NCBI GenBank assembly: GCA_016935715.1
Contig: JAFGQJ010000121.1
Location: forward strand, 1 to 5,261
Reading direction: 5' to 3'
From: Spirochaetales bacterium
GTDB lineage: Bacteria > Spirochaetota > Spirochaetia > SZUA-6 > DRHE01
Length of the DNA stretch: 5,261 nucleotides
Part shown: positions 1 through 5,261 of the stretch, piece by piece
Layout: the number at the start of each line of letters is the position of its first letter
How positions within the stretch are numbered: the stretch's first letter is position 1
Made by a program: the position numbers and the translations under genes
The notes under the pieces: generated by a model
Seen by the model: the letters and a program-made list of their open reading frames with translations, nothing else
Database searches by the model: none
Told to the model about the DNA's origin: nothing

Positions 1-1
1 A

Positions 2-622
2 TTCCAGGCCTTCTATCAGGCCTTCGTCGAGACCCTGGCGGGCGACATGCTGGGAGACGCCCTGCCGATCTATCTCTCGGCGATGCCGATCTTCCACTCG
101 GTGTTCGAAGTGTACCTGGATCCGGGGCGTGAAGCGGCAGGCGAGCTCCTGGACGGGAGAAGCCTGGATCGGATCTGCGAGCAGTCTCTGGCCGGAGCCA
201 TGGGCTACCTTCAGGAGGCGCTGGGCAAGAATCGATCCAAATGGCACTGGGGAGCTCTGCATCGGTATCACTACGAGCATCCCGGTGCCAGAGGTTTCCT
301 GCCCTCGTGGCTGCTGAACCGCGGACCGTACCCGGCCGCCGGCTCCACCTTCACGGTGAACATGGCCAACTACAATCTGGCCAAGAGAGGAGGTCCGCAC
401 CGGCAGCACACGGTAACCACGGTCCCCTCCCTGCGAATGGTGACCTCATTGGCAGACGCGGACCGCACCTTCATCATGGGGCCCATGGGTCAGTCCGGCC
501 GGCCCGGCTTTGCTCATTATGCCGACATGATCGAGCCCTGGATCAGAGGTACGGGGGTGCCTCTGCCCCTCTCCAGGGAGGGGGCGGAAACGATCGCGGT
601 CAGCCGGACGACGCTTGTTTAG
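2..622 (+). CDS. Penicillin acylase family protein (peptidase S45), C-terminal part; 5' end outside window
   Basis: This is the last 206 codons of a gene whose start lies before the window; the frame is open from base 2 and ends at TAG 620-622. Family members are N-terminal-nucleophile hydrolases that cleave amide bonds in substrates such as penicillins, N-acyl-homoserine lactones or other N-acyl amino compounds, usually after export and self-cleavage into alpha and beta chains. The visible part matches the end of the beta chain: WHWGALH at 242-262, then a 'YPAAGSTFTVN' segment before an arginine-poor loop, 'PSLRMVTSLADADRT', MGQSGRPG around 485-508, HYADM from 515, and PWIRG around 536-550. 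These are in the order expected for the family. The catalytic N-terminal serine and the signal peptide would be upstream and cannot be checked, so activity and substrate are open. An ATG at 47 is internal and should not be taken as the start. The stop lies 77 bases before the transporter's first gene, and a separate promoter intervenes, so co-transcription is not required. Confidence 0.88.
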   Translation, partial: FQAFYQAFVETLAGDMLGDALPIYLSAMPIFHSVFEVYLDPGREAAGELLDGRSLDRICEQSLAGAMGYLQEALGKNRSKWHWGALHRYHYEHPGARGFLPSWLLNRGPYPAAGSTFTVNMANYNLAKRGGPHRQHTVTTVPSLRMVTSLADADRTFIMGPMGQSGRPGFAHYADMIEPWIRGTGVPLPLSREGAETIAVSRTTLV

Positions 623-635
623 CGGCCGTTTTGCC

Positions 636-664
636 TTGACAATCCCCATGCATGAAAATAGAGT
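636..664 (+). promoter_or_regulatory. Sigma70-type promoter for the transporter operon
   Basis: A perfect -35 hexamer TTGACA (636-641) is followed by a 17-base spacer and a -10-like TAGAGT (659-664, four of six consensus positions). Transcription would start near 671, leaving a leader of about 29 bases before the ATG at 700. The site lies wholly in the short gap after the acylase stop, the expected place for the promoter of the binding-protein gene. The spacer contains the perfect 8-base palindrome CATGCATG (647-654), which could be chance. The call rests on sequence match and position only. Confidence 0.65.
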
Positions 665-687
665 TGAATACTCATACCACACTACGC

Positions 688-695
688 AAGGAGGT
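688..695 (+). promoter_or_regulatory. Strong ribosome binding site fixing the binding-protein start
   Basis: AAGGAGGT, a near-perfect anti-16S match, sits four bases before the ATG at 700. This decides the start: an in-frame ATG at 652 would add 16 residues (MKIELNTHTTLRKEVA) ahead of the signal peptide, would lie inside the promoter spacer and has no ribosome binding site. Confidence 0.85.
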
Positions 696-699
696 AGCC

Positions 700-1953
700 A
701 TGAAGAGAAAAAGTCTGCTGGTCGTCGCTGTGATCCTGCTGGCCGCCGCGCTGGTTGGAGCGAGCAGCCAGAAGGAGGAGGCGGCCGAAGGTGCCGCGGC
801 CAAGGGGGATGTCACCATCGGCGCCCTGCTGCCGCTCAGCGGCGACCTGGCGGTATACGGTCAGACCGTGCAGAAGGGTGTCCAGCTGGCCGTCAAGGAG
901 CTCAATGCGGCCGGCGGGCCGCTCGGCATGCAGCTGAAGGTGACGTTCCGTGACTCCCAGACCGATCCTACGGCCCTGAGGGATTCGGCGGAAAAGCTGG
1001 TCAACGTGGACAAGGTGCCGGCCATTGTCGGACCCATGATCCGCTCGGACGTCGCCACTCCGGTCACCGCGCCCAATCACGTGGTGATCATCTCCCCGTC
1101 GAACACCCCCACCTGGGTGACCACGCTGGATGACGACGATTACACGTTCCGGACCACCGCCTCAGATGCCATCCAGGGCAAGGTCCTGGGTGAAATGGCC
1201 TGGGAGGTCGGTTACCAGACGGCGTCGATCCTCTACATCAACGATCCGTACGGCGGCGGGCTGGCTGAAAGCACCAAGGAAGCCTTCGAACAGGCGGGCG
1301 GCAGGGTGTTCGGCATGGCCGCCTACGATCCGGGCAGCGTGGCGTACAAGATGCAGCTCACGGAGCTCGCCAAGGGTGATCCGGATGTGCTGATCCTGAT
1401 CGGGTATCCCGAAAGCGGGATCGTCATCATCCGCCAGGCCCTCTCGGACGGCCTTTTCGACCAGTTCCTCTTCCCCGACGGGATGCAGTCCGAACAGATC
1501 ATCGAGGACGTGGGAGGAGACTATCTGGAGGGGATGTACGGCACCGGACCCGGCGCCGCTGACAACCAGTCCTACAAGAATTATCTGGCTGCCTACGAAG
1601 AGGAATACGGTGAAAAACCGGCAACAGCCTACACGGAAAACGCCTACGACGGGGTGGTGGTGATCGCTCTGGCCATGCAGGCCGCCGGGGCCGAGGCCTT
1701 CGCAGCCGATCCGGGCAAAGCCATCCGGGACAACCTGCGCAGGGTGGCCAATCCCCCGGGGGAGAAAATCACCGCCAGCGTAGAGGACTTCCGCAAGGCC
1801 CTGAAGCTGCTGAGCGAGGGCAAGGACATCGACTACGAGGGTGCGGCCGGATCCATCGATTTCGACCAGTACGGCGATACGGTGACGCCGATCCTGATCT
1901 GGAAGATCGAAAACGGGAATATCGTCCCGGTCCGCTCGGTCATCCCGGAATAA
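700..1953 (+). CDS. Periplasmic amino-acid-type ABC transporter substrate-binding protein (LivJ/LivK-like)
   Basis: A 417-residue type I periplasmic binding protein that captures the ligand and delivers it to the membrane complex encoded downstream. Residues 1-21 form a signal peptide: KRK, a hydrophobic core (LLVVAVILLAAALV), then a probable cleavage VGA|SS. There is no lipobox cysteine, and indeed no cysteine in the whole protein, so a soluble periplasmic form is expected and the N-terminal disulfide of E. coli LivJ/LivK is absent. Residues 22-36 are a charged, Ala/Glu-rich linker. The binding domain follows: first strand and ligand loop GALLPLSGDLAVYG (41-54), ISPSNTPT (131-138), FRTTASDAIQG (150-160), ILYINDPYG (177-185) and AYDGVVVIALAM (315-326), all in positions usual for this family. 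Length is somewhat above the roughly 370 residues of LivJ/LivK. The start at 700 is chosen by the Shine-Dalgarno and the signal peptide. The substrate is not predictable from these motifs; branched-chain amino acids are the default guess, with amides, urea-like or aromatic compounds as alternatives. Confidence 0.92.
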   Translation: MKRKSLLVVAVILLAAALVGASSQKEEAAEGAAAKGDVTIGALLPLSGDLAVYGQTVQKGVQLAVKELNAAGGPLGMQLKVTFRDSQTDPTALRDSAEKLVNVDKVPAIVGPMIRSDVATPVTAPNHVVIISPSNTPTWVTTLDDDDYTFRTTASDAIQGKVLGEMAWEVGYQTASILYINDPYGGGLAESTKEAFEQAGGRVFGMAAYDPGSVAYKMQLTELAKGDPDVLILIGYPESGIVIIRQALSDGLFDQFLFPDGMQSEQIIEDVGGDYLEGMYGTGPGAADNQSYKNYLAAYEEEYGEKPATAYTENAYDGVVVIALAMQAAGAEAFAADPGKAIRDNLRRVANPPGEKITASVEDFRKALKLLSEGKDIDYEGAAGSIDFDQYGDTVTPILIWKIENGNIVPVRSVIPE

Positions 1954-1971
1954 ATACAGGTATAAATCGAT

Positions 1972-2005
1972 CCGGGCGGGCCTCCGGTCCGCCCGGGCTT
2001 TTCTT
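1972..2005 (+). terminator. Rho-independent terminator, probably a partial (attenuating) one inside the operon
   Basis: CCGGGCGG (1972-1979) pairs perfectly with CCGCCCGG (1989-1996). The stem extends inward through a G-U (1980/1988) and two G-C pairs (1981/1987 and 1982/1986), giving 11 pairs with a three-base loop. A T-rich tail, TTTTCTT, follows at 1999-2005. It stands 18 bases after the binding-protein stop and ends just before the LivG ATG at 2015. No promoter is evident between it and LivG, so the four downstream genes most likely depend on read-through, giving more binding protein than membrane complex. The structure is visible; its efficiency is inferred. Confidence 0.85.
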
Positions 2006-2014
2006 CTGAAAACG

Positions 2015-2821
2015 ATGCAGGAACCGGTTTTACGCGTCCAGAATGTGTCCAAACGCTTCGGCGGAGTCCATGCGGTAAAAAACTGCTCCCTGGAGGTAAA
2101 TGCCGGGTCCATCACGGGTTTGATCGGGCCGAACGGAGCGGGGAAAACCACTCTGTTCAATCTGATCACCGGATTTCACCGGCCCGATTCGGGCCACGTT
2201 TTCCTGCAGGGCGAAGACATCACCGGACTGGAGCCTCACGAGATTTTCCGAAAGCGCCTGTTCCGCACCTTCCAGATCGCAAGGGATTACCGGGAGATGA
2301 CGGTTCTGGAAAACCTTTTAATCATCCCCGAACAGCAGATCGGGGAGAAGATCTGGAACGTGTGGTTTCGGGGCAAGTCCATTCGGGAGCAGGAACGGGC
2401 CAATGTCCGCAAAGCCCTTCAGACCCTCGAGTTCATCGAGCTGCAGGATAAGAAGGACCTGCCGGCGAAGTATCTATCCGGAGGTGAGAAAAAGCTCCTC
2501 GAGATCGGAAGGATGATGATGGTGGATCTGGGTATGGTCCTGCTGGACGAACCGGGTGCAGGAGTCCCGCCGCTCATGCAGAACAGGATCCTGGACCACA
2601 TTCGCCGTCTTTCCCGTGAACAGAGTCTCACCCTGTTCATCGTGGAGCACGACATGGACATCATCATGAACATCTGCCAGACGATCATCGTCATGAGCGA
2701 CGGCAGCAAGCTGGCCGAAGGAACACCTCGGGAAATTCGCTCGGATGAGCGGGTCATCGAGGCCTACCTGGGGACGCCGGGCTCCCCCGGGACGACCTCG
2801 TCCCCGGAGGGGCAGTCGTGA
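2015..2821 (+). CDS. livG: Branched-chain-amino-acid-type ABC transporter ATPase, LivG family
   Basis: A 268-residue cytoplasmic nucleotide-binding subunit that hydrolyses ATP to drive import, working as a pair with the LivF-type protein encoded next. Motifs in order: Walker A GPNGAGKTT (38-46); Q-loop RTFQIARDYREMTVLENLL with Gln87, the RTFQ...MTVLEN pattern being typical of LivG; signature LSGGEKK (154-160); Walker B MVLLDEP (174-180) with catalytic Glu179; switch His212 in IVEHDMD. The roughly 25-residue insert between Q-loop and signature (about 105-130) is also usual for LivG. Two oddities are Glu158 where the signature normally has Gln, and a D-loop GAGVPP in place of the common AAGLNP. 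The last 16 residues are a Gly/Pro/Ser/Thr-rich tail. ATG 2015 has no recognisable Shine-Dalgarno, but later in-frame starts would remove the first beta strand (VLRVQNVSKRFGG). The stop overlaps the next gene's start by four bases. Family assignment is firm; the substrate is not known. Confidence 0.93.
   Translation: MQEPVLRVQNVSKRFGGVHAVKNCSLEVNAGSITGLIGPNGAGKTTLFNLITGFHRPDSGHVFLQGEDITGLEPHEIFRKRLFRTFQIARDYREMTVLENLLIIPEQQIGEKIWNVWFRGKSIREQERANVRKALQTLEFIELQDKKDLPAKYLSGGEKKLLEIGRMMMVDLGMVLLDEPGAGVPPLMQNRILDHIRRLSREQSLTLFIVEHDMDIIMNICQTIIVMSDGSKLAEGTPREIRSDERVIEAYLGTPGSPGTTSSPEGQS
2789..2812 (+). promoter_or_regulatory. Shine-Dalgarno of the LivF gene with an adjoining hairpin
   Basis: GGAGGGG (2806-2812) lies five bases before the GTG at 2818 and is the ribosome binding site that fixes this start. 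Directly before it, GGGACG (2789-2794) pairs with CGTCCC (2799-2804) around a four-base loop. The stem can be extended by CC (2787-2788) pairing with the first GG of the Shine-Dalgarno across one bulged C. Such a hairpin within the LivG coding end could limit independent entry at LivF until ribosomes translating LivG open it. The pairing is visible; the coupling role is inferred. Confidence 0.45.
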
Positions 2822-3531
2822 GCATCCTCCAGGTGAACGAGCTGACAGCCGGCTACGGTGCACAAGACGTTCTGTTCGGCGTGTCTCTGAGCATCGAACC
2901 CGGAGAAATCGTCGCCGTGATGGGACCGAACGGCTCGGGGAAATCGACCCTGCTGAAGGTCATCTCAGGAGTCCTTTCTGCCCGGCATGGAGAGATCCTC
3001 TACAAGGGTACGTCTTTGCTGGGCAGCTCCCCCCAGAAAATCGTCCAACAGGGACTCAGCTGGGTGCCTCAGGAGGAAAACGTCTTCCCCTCCCTGACCG
3101 TACGAGAGAACCTGGAGATCGGCGCCTATCCGGTCAGGGTCGATTTCAGCAACCGCGTGGAGGAGGTGTGTGCGATCTTCCCCCAGCTGCAGGACCGCAT
3201 GAACCAGACCGCGGGAGACCTGTCCGGGGGGCAGCGGCAGATGCTCGCGGTGGCCAGAGGCCTGATGATCCACCCGGAGCTGCTCCTGCTGGACGAGCCG
3301 ACCGCCGGCCTGGCGCCCAACCTGGTGCAGGTCATGCTGGAAAAGATTCGTGAGATCGCGGTTCGCCTGGGCAACGCGGTGCTGCTGGTCTCTCAGACCA
3401 TCGACTCGGTGCGGCTGTCCAACAGGGGATATCTTCTTTCGGCGGGCAGGATCCGCTACGAAGACCGCACCGAAACTCTGCTGGCCAATCAGGAAATCAA
3501 GGACCTCTATTTCGGAGGCCAGGTCAGGTAA
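2818..3531 (+). CDS. livF: Branched-chain-amino-acid-type ABC transporter ATPase, LivF family
   Basis: A 237-residue cytoplasmic ATPase, the usual LivF length, forming the second half of the ATP-binding pair with the LivG-type protein. Motifs: Walker A GPNGSGKST (36-44); Q-loop Gln85 in WVPQEENVFPSLTVRENL, the typical LivF pattern; signature LSGGQRQ (135-141); Walker B LLLLDEP (155-161) with catalytic Glu160; D-loop TAGLAP (162-167). Where most ABC ATPases have the switch histidine, this protein has Gln193 in LLVSQT. LivF proteins normally carry Gln there within VEQN, so the Gln is a family trait, but the preceding Ser192 in place of Glu and the following Thr in place of Asn are unusual. The GTG start is chosen by its Shine-Dalgarno and by the fit of the first strand (ILQVNELTAGYG). 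The start overlaps the LivG stop as GTGA (2818-2821), which points to translational coupling and near-equal production of the two ATPases. Confidence 0.93.
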   Translation: MSILQVNELTAGYGAQDVLFGVSLSIEPGEIVAVMGPNGSGKSTLLKVISGVLSARHGEILYKGTSLLGSSPQKIVQQGLSWVPQEENVFPSLTVRENLEIGAYPVRVDFSNRVEEVCAIFPQLQDRMNQTAGDLSGGQRQMLAVARGLMIHPELLLLDEPTAGLAPNLVQVMLEKIREIAVRLGNAVLLVSQTIDSVRLSNRGYLLSAGRIRYEDRTETLLANQEIKDLYFGGQVR

Positions 3532-3533
3532 GG

Positions 3534-3540
3534 GAGAGGA
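3534..3540 (+). promoter_or_regulatory. Ribosome binding site for the LivH-type permease
   Basis: GAGAGGA lies nine bases before a GTG at 3550, in the 18-base gap after the LivF stop. It supports GTG 3550 as the start; the next in-frame ATG (3622) would remove the first membrane segment. Confidence 0.7.
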
Positions 3541-3549
3541 ATCTTCGAG

Positions 3550-4482
3550 GTGGCGGATCTACTGGTCAGCGGAATCATTTACGGAAGCATCATCACTCTT
3601 GCTGCCATCGGGCTCACCCTGATGTCCGATATCCTGAATTTCTTCAACTTTGCCTATGGGGATTTCTTCTCCCTCGGAGCCTATGGAACCCTGCTGATGC
3701 TCGGTCTGCTGCCGAAGTGGGCTCCCTTCCCGGGGCTGTCCTTCGGCTGGGGGCTGATCGTGTCCGTCCTGGTCGCCGTCGCGATAACGGTCCTGGTAAT
3801 GCTGCTCTTCGAACGGCTGTTTTTCAGGCGCCTGAGGCGGCTGGGAGTATCCCCGCTGTTCGTCTCCATCGCTTCACTGGGGGTGGCCTTCGCCATCCGT
3901 GCGGTGATCAACATCGCCTGGGGTCCCAAAGTCCGCTACTATTCCAACGTCATCCAGATAAGCCGGAAGCTGCCTTTGGGCATACGGATCACCTCCGACG
4001 AGATCGTGATCCTGGCCAGCGCGCTCGTCCTGGTCGTCCTGGTCTACCTGTTCCTCAAGCGCACCCGCATGGGAAAGGCCATGCGGGCGGCCTCCGACAA
4101 CGTGGTGCTGGCCGAAGCCTCCGGGATATCCATCCGCGGGGTGATAGTATGGACCTGGATCATATCCGGGACACTGGTGGCTGTGGCAGGTACTTTCTAC
4201 GGTATCGAGGTTCAGCTCAGTCCCGGCATGGGATGGAGCTTCCTCATTCCGATGTTCGTGGCTGTGATCATGGGCGGCATCGGCAGCTTCTGGGGCGCCC
4301 TGCTCGGCGGGATGACCATCGGCATCTCCGAAGAGCTGATCACGGGCCTGGTCCAGAACCTGGTCAATTCCCTGGAAATCCAGGCGGACATCTCGGTATA
4401 CAAGCCTGCGGTGGCTTTTATCTTCGTGATACTGATCCTGCTGCTCAAACCCTACGGGATTTTCGGGAAGAAGGAGCAGTAG
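3550..4482 (+). CDS. livH: Branched-chain-amino-acid-type ABC transporter permease, LivH family
   Basis: A 310-residue inner-membrane permease that, with the LivM-type protein, forms the translocation path. The N-terminus, GIIYGSIITLAAIGLTL (8-24) followed by ILNFFNFAYGDF (28-39), is the LivH family hallmark. About eight hydrophobic segments are visible near residues 5-26, 39-56, 65-88, 102-124, 150-170, 196-217, 229-258 and 285-300. The cytoplasmic coupling loop that docks on the ATPases is RTRMGKAMRAASDN (171-184), followed by the usual AEASGIS and the SGTLVAVAGTFYG helix (206-218). The region MGGIGSFWGALLGG (241-254) is also conserved in this family. Length matches the usual 290-310 residues. 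Translation starts at GTG 3550. It ends three bases before the next ATG, so it is tightly linked to the LivM gene. The family is firm; the ligand is undetermined. Confidence 0.93.
   Translation: MADLLVSGIIYGSIITLAAIGLTLMSDILNFFNFAYGDFFSLGAYGTLLMLGLLPKWAPFPGLSFGWGLIVSVLVAVAITVLVMLLFERLFFRRLRRLGVSPLFVSIASLGVAFAIRAVINIAWGPKVRYYSNVIQISRKLPLGIRITSDEIVILASALVLVVLVYLFLKRTRMGKAMRAASDNVVLAEASGISIRGVIVWTWIISGTLVAVAGTFYGIEVQLSPGMGWSFLIPMFVAVIMGGIGSFWGALLGGMTIGISEELITGLVQNLVNSLEIQADISVYKPAVAFIFVILILLLKPYGIFGKKEQ
4471..4476 (+). promoter_or_regulatory. Ribosome binding site for the LivM-type permease
   Basis: AAGGAG lies within the last codons of the LivH-type gene, nine bases before the ATG at 4486, and fixes that start. 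Placement inside the upstream gene is consistent with continuous translation along the operon. Confidence 0.75.
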
Positions 4483-4485
4483 CCT

Positions 4486-5261
4486 ATGCTCAACTATTTT
4501 TCTTCGTACCTGGTGGTCGCCTGCATCTACGCGATCATGGCCTTGGGATTGAACCTGCAGTGGGGTTTCACCGGGCTGATGAACTTCGGCATCGGCGCCT
4601 TCTACATGCTCGGCGCCTATACCTCGGCCATCCTGACCGGTTCGGCTTCGCCGGACCACCTGGGCGGATTCGGCCTGCCCGTGCTCGCAGGCGTGCTCGG
4701 TTCCGCGCTTCTGCCCGGCCTGGTGGCCTGGCTGCTCTCCTTCCCCGCCCTGAAGCTCCGCGGCGGACCGTTCGCCATTGCCCTGCTCGCCATCATGGAG
4801 ACACTGCATCTGGTTATCCGCAACGAATCCTGGCTGACCAATGGAGTCTGGGGGATACGGGGCATACCGAGGCCCTTCTTCGAGCTGGTCAATCCCCGCC
4901 ACTACTCCTTTTATTTCCTGATCATCGCCGCCCTGGCCCTGCTGCTCACCTGGCTGGCTATGCAGCGGGCGGTCAACTCTCCCTGGGGTAGGGTGCTGCG
5001 GGGCATCAGGGAGGACGAGTACCTGACCAGCATGTCCGGGAAAAACATCTTCCGTTACCGGCAGCAGTCCTTCGTCTTGAGCTCAATGATCATAGGCGTA
5101 GCCGGTGCCCTCTACGTTCACTACACCGGATTCGTGAGTCCCCAGGTCTTCTCCCCCCTGATGTCCACCTTCATCGTCTGGCTGATGGTCATGGTGGGCG
5201 GAACGGGCAGCAACAGCGGAGTCGTGCTGGGCGCCTTCCTGGTCTGGGCCGTATGGGTGGG
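4486..5261 (+). CDS. livM: Branched-chain-amino-acid-type ABC transporter permease, LivM family; 3' end outside window
   Basis: The second inner-membrane permease of the importer, open from ATG 4486 to the window edge: 258 complete codons, so perhaps 40-80 residues are missing from a family usually about 300-350 long. My translation begins MLNYFSSYLVVACIYAIMAL. It continues GLNLQWGFTGLMNFGIGAF (21-39), the hallmark LivM motif, then MLGAYTSAIL. The cytoplasmic coupling loop is SPWGRVLRGIREDEYL (165-180), followed by SGKNIFRYRQQSFVLS and the helix GVAGALYVHYTGFVSP (204-219). MVGGTGSNSGVVLGAFLVW (236-254) is the conserved late segment. Membrane helices are evident around 6-24, 35-52, 64-86, 96-112, 142-160, 197-212, 226-240 and from 244. 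There are no frameshifts or internal stops in the visible part. It follows the LivH-type gene after a three-base gap and completes the set of one binding protein, two ATPases and two permeases. Confidence 0.92.
   Translation, partial: MLNYFSSYLVVACIYAIMALGLNLQWGFTGLMNFGIGAFYMLGAYTSAILTGSASPDHLGGFGLPVLAGVLGSALLPGLVAWLLSFPALKLRGGPFAIALLAIMETLHLVIRNESWLTNGVWGIRGIPRPFFELVNPRHYSFYFLIIAALALLLTWLAMQRAVNSPWGRVLRGIREDEYLTSMSGKNIFRYRQQSFVLSSMIIGVAGALYVHYTGFVSPQVFSPLMSTFIVWLMVMVGGTGSNSGVVLGAFLVWAVWV

Noticed and set aside
623..635. Possible terminator after the acylase gene (CGGCCG followed by TTTT)
   Set aside because: CGGCCG is self-complementary but leaves no loop, and no longer stem can be drawn before the T-run.
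647..654. CATGCATG palindrome in the promoter spacer as a possible operator
   Set aside because: Eight bases is too short to support a repressor site on its own, and no second copy or longer symmetry is seen nearby.
652..699. Upstream ATG (652) as the start of the binding protein
   Set aside because: It would put 16 residues ahead of the signal peptide, has no Shine-Dalgarno and sits inside the promoter, whereas ATG 700 has a near-perfect site.
1961..1966. TATAAA, a possible -10 element for a promoter driving LivG
   Set aside because: The best -35 candidate at 16-18 base spacing matches only about half the consensus, and any transcript from here would run straight into the terminator hairpin at 1972-2005.
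1162..2169. 335-codon open frame on the minus strand across the binding-protein gene and into LivG
   Set aside because: It lies antisense to two firmly identified genes, shows no recognisable domain and runs through the terminator hairpin. G/C-biased third positions on the coding strand deplete stops on the other strand.
3874..4902. 342-codon minus-strand open frame opposite the permeases
   Set aside because: Its His/Gln/Asp/Gly-rich, low-complexity composition and lack of motifs mark it as an antisense shadow of the two membrane proteins.
3717..4991. 424-codon + strand open frame overlapping both permease genes
   Set aside because: It spans the LivH stop and LivM start in another frame, and its Arg/Gly/His/Pro-rich composition is typical of a shifted reading of GC-rich DNA. 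Both permeases are clear in their own frames.

Overview
The window carries the 3' end of a penicillin-acylase-family gene followed by most of a five-gene high-affinity amino-acid ABC transporter operon of the Liv (HAAT) type, all on the + strand. By eye the DNA is GC-rich, with strongly G/C-biased third codon positions. That bias explains the many long open frames on the opposite strand and in other frames. The organism is an unidentified bacterium. The binding protein has a cleavable, cysteine-free leader followed by a Gln/Glu/Ala-rich linker (SSQKEEAAEGAAAK), a style I associate with spirochaete binding proteins and with a cell that has a periplasm. This is only a weak taxonomic hint.

Layout. 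Positions 2-622 are the C-terminal part of an N-terminal-nucleophile acylase. Positions 623-699 form a short intergenic region with a near-consensus sigma70-type promoter (TTGACA, 17 bp, TAGAGT) and a strong Shine-Dalgarno sequence. Positions 700-1953 encode a periplasmic binding protein. Positions 1954-2014 hold a strong Rho-independent terminator-like hairpin, placed directly before the next gene. Positions 2015-2821 encode the LivG-type ATPase and 2818-3531 the LivF-type ATPase, with a GTGA start/stop overlap. Positions 3550-4482 encode the LivH-type permease. Position 4486 to the window end encodes the LivM-type permease, cut by the window edge.

How it works together. The binding protein captures the ligand in the periplasm and delivers it to the LivH/LivM membrane pair, and the LivG/LivF pair powers import. 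The substrate cannot be read from the sequence; branched-chain or other amino acids, amides or related small ligands are all possible for this family. The promoter before the binding-protein gene and the hairpin after it suggest one transcript that partly stops after the binding protein, so that this component is made in excess over the membrane complex.

I found no undescribed system here. The points worth a second look are regulatory (the internal terminator, a LivG start with no Shine-Dalgarno, a hairpin at the LivG/LivF junction) and small motif departures in the two ATPases. No RNA genes, mobile elements, CRISPR arrays or insertion sequences were seen, and no stretch longer than 300 bases lacks a gene.
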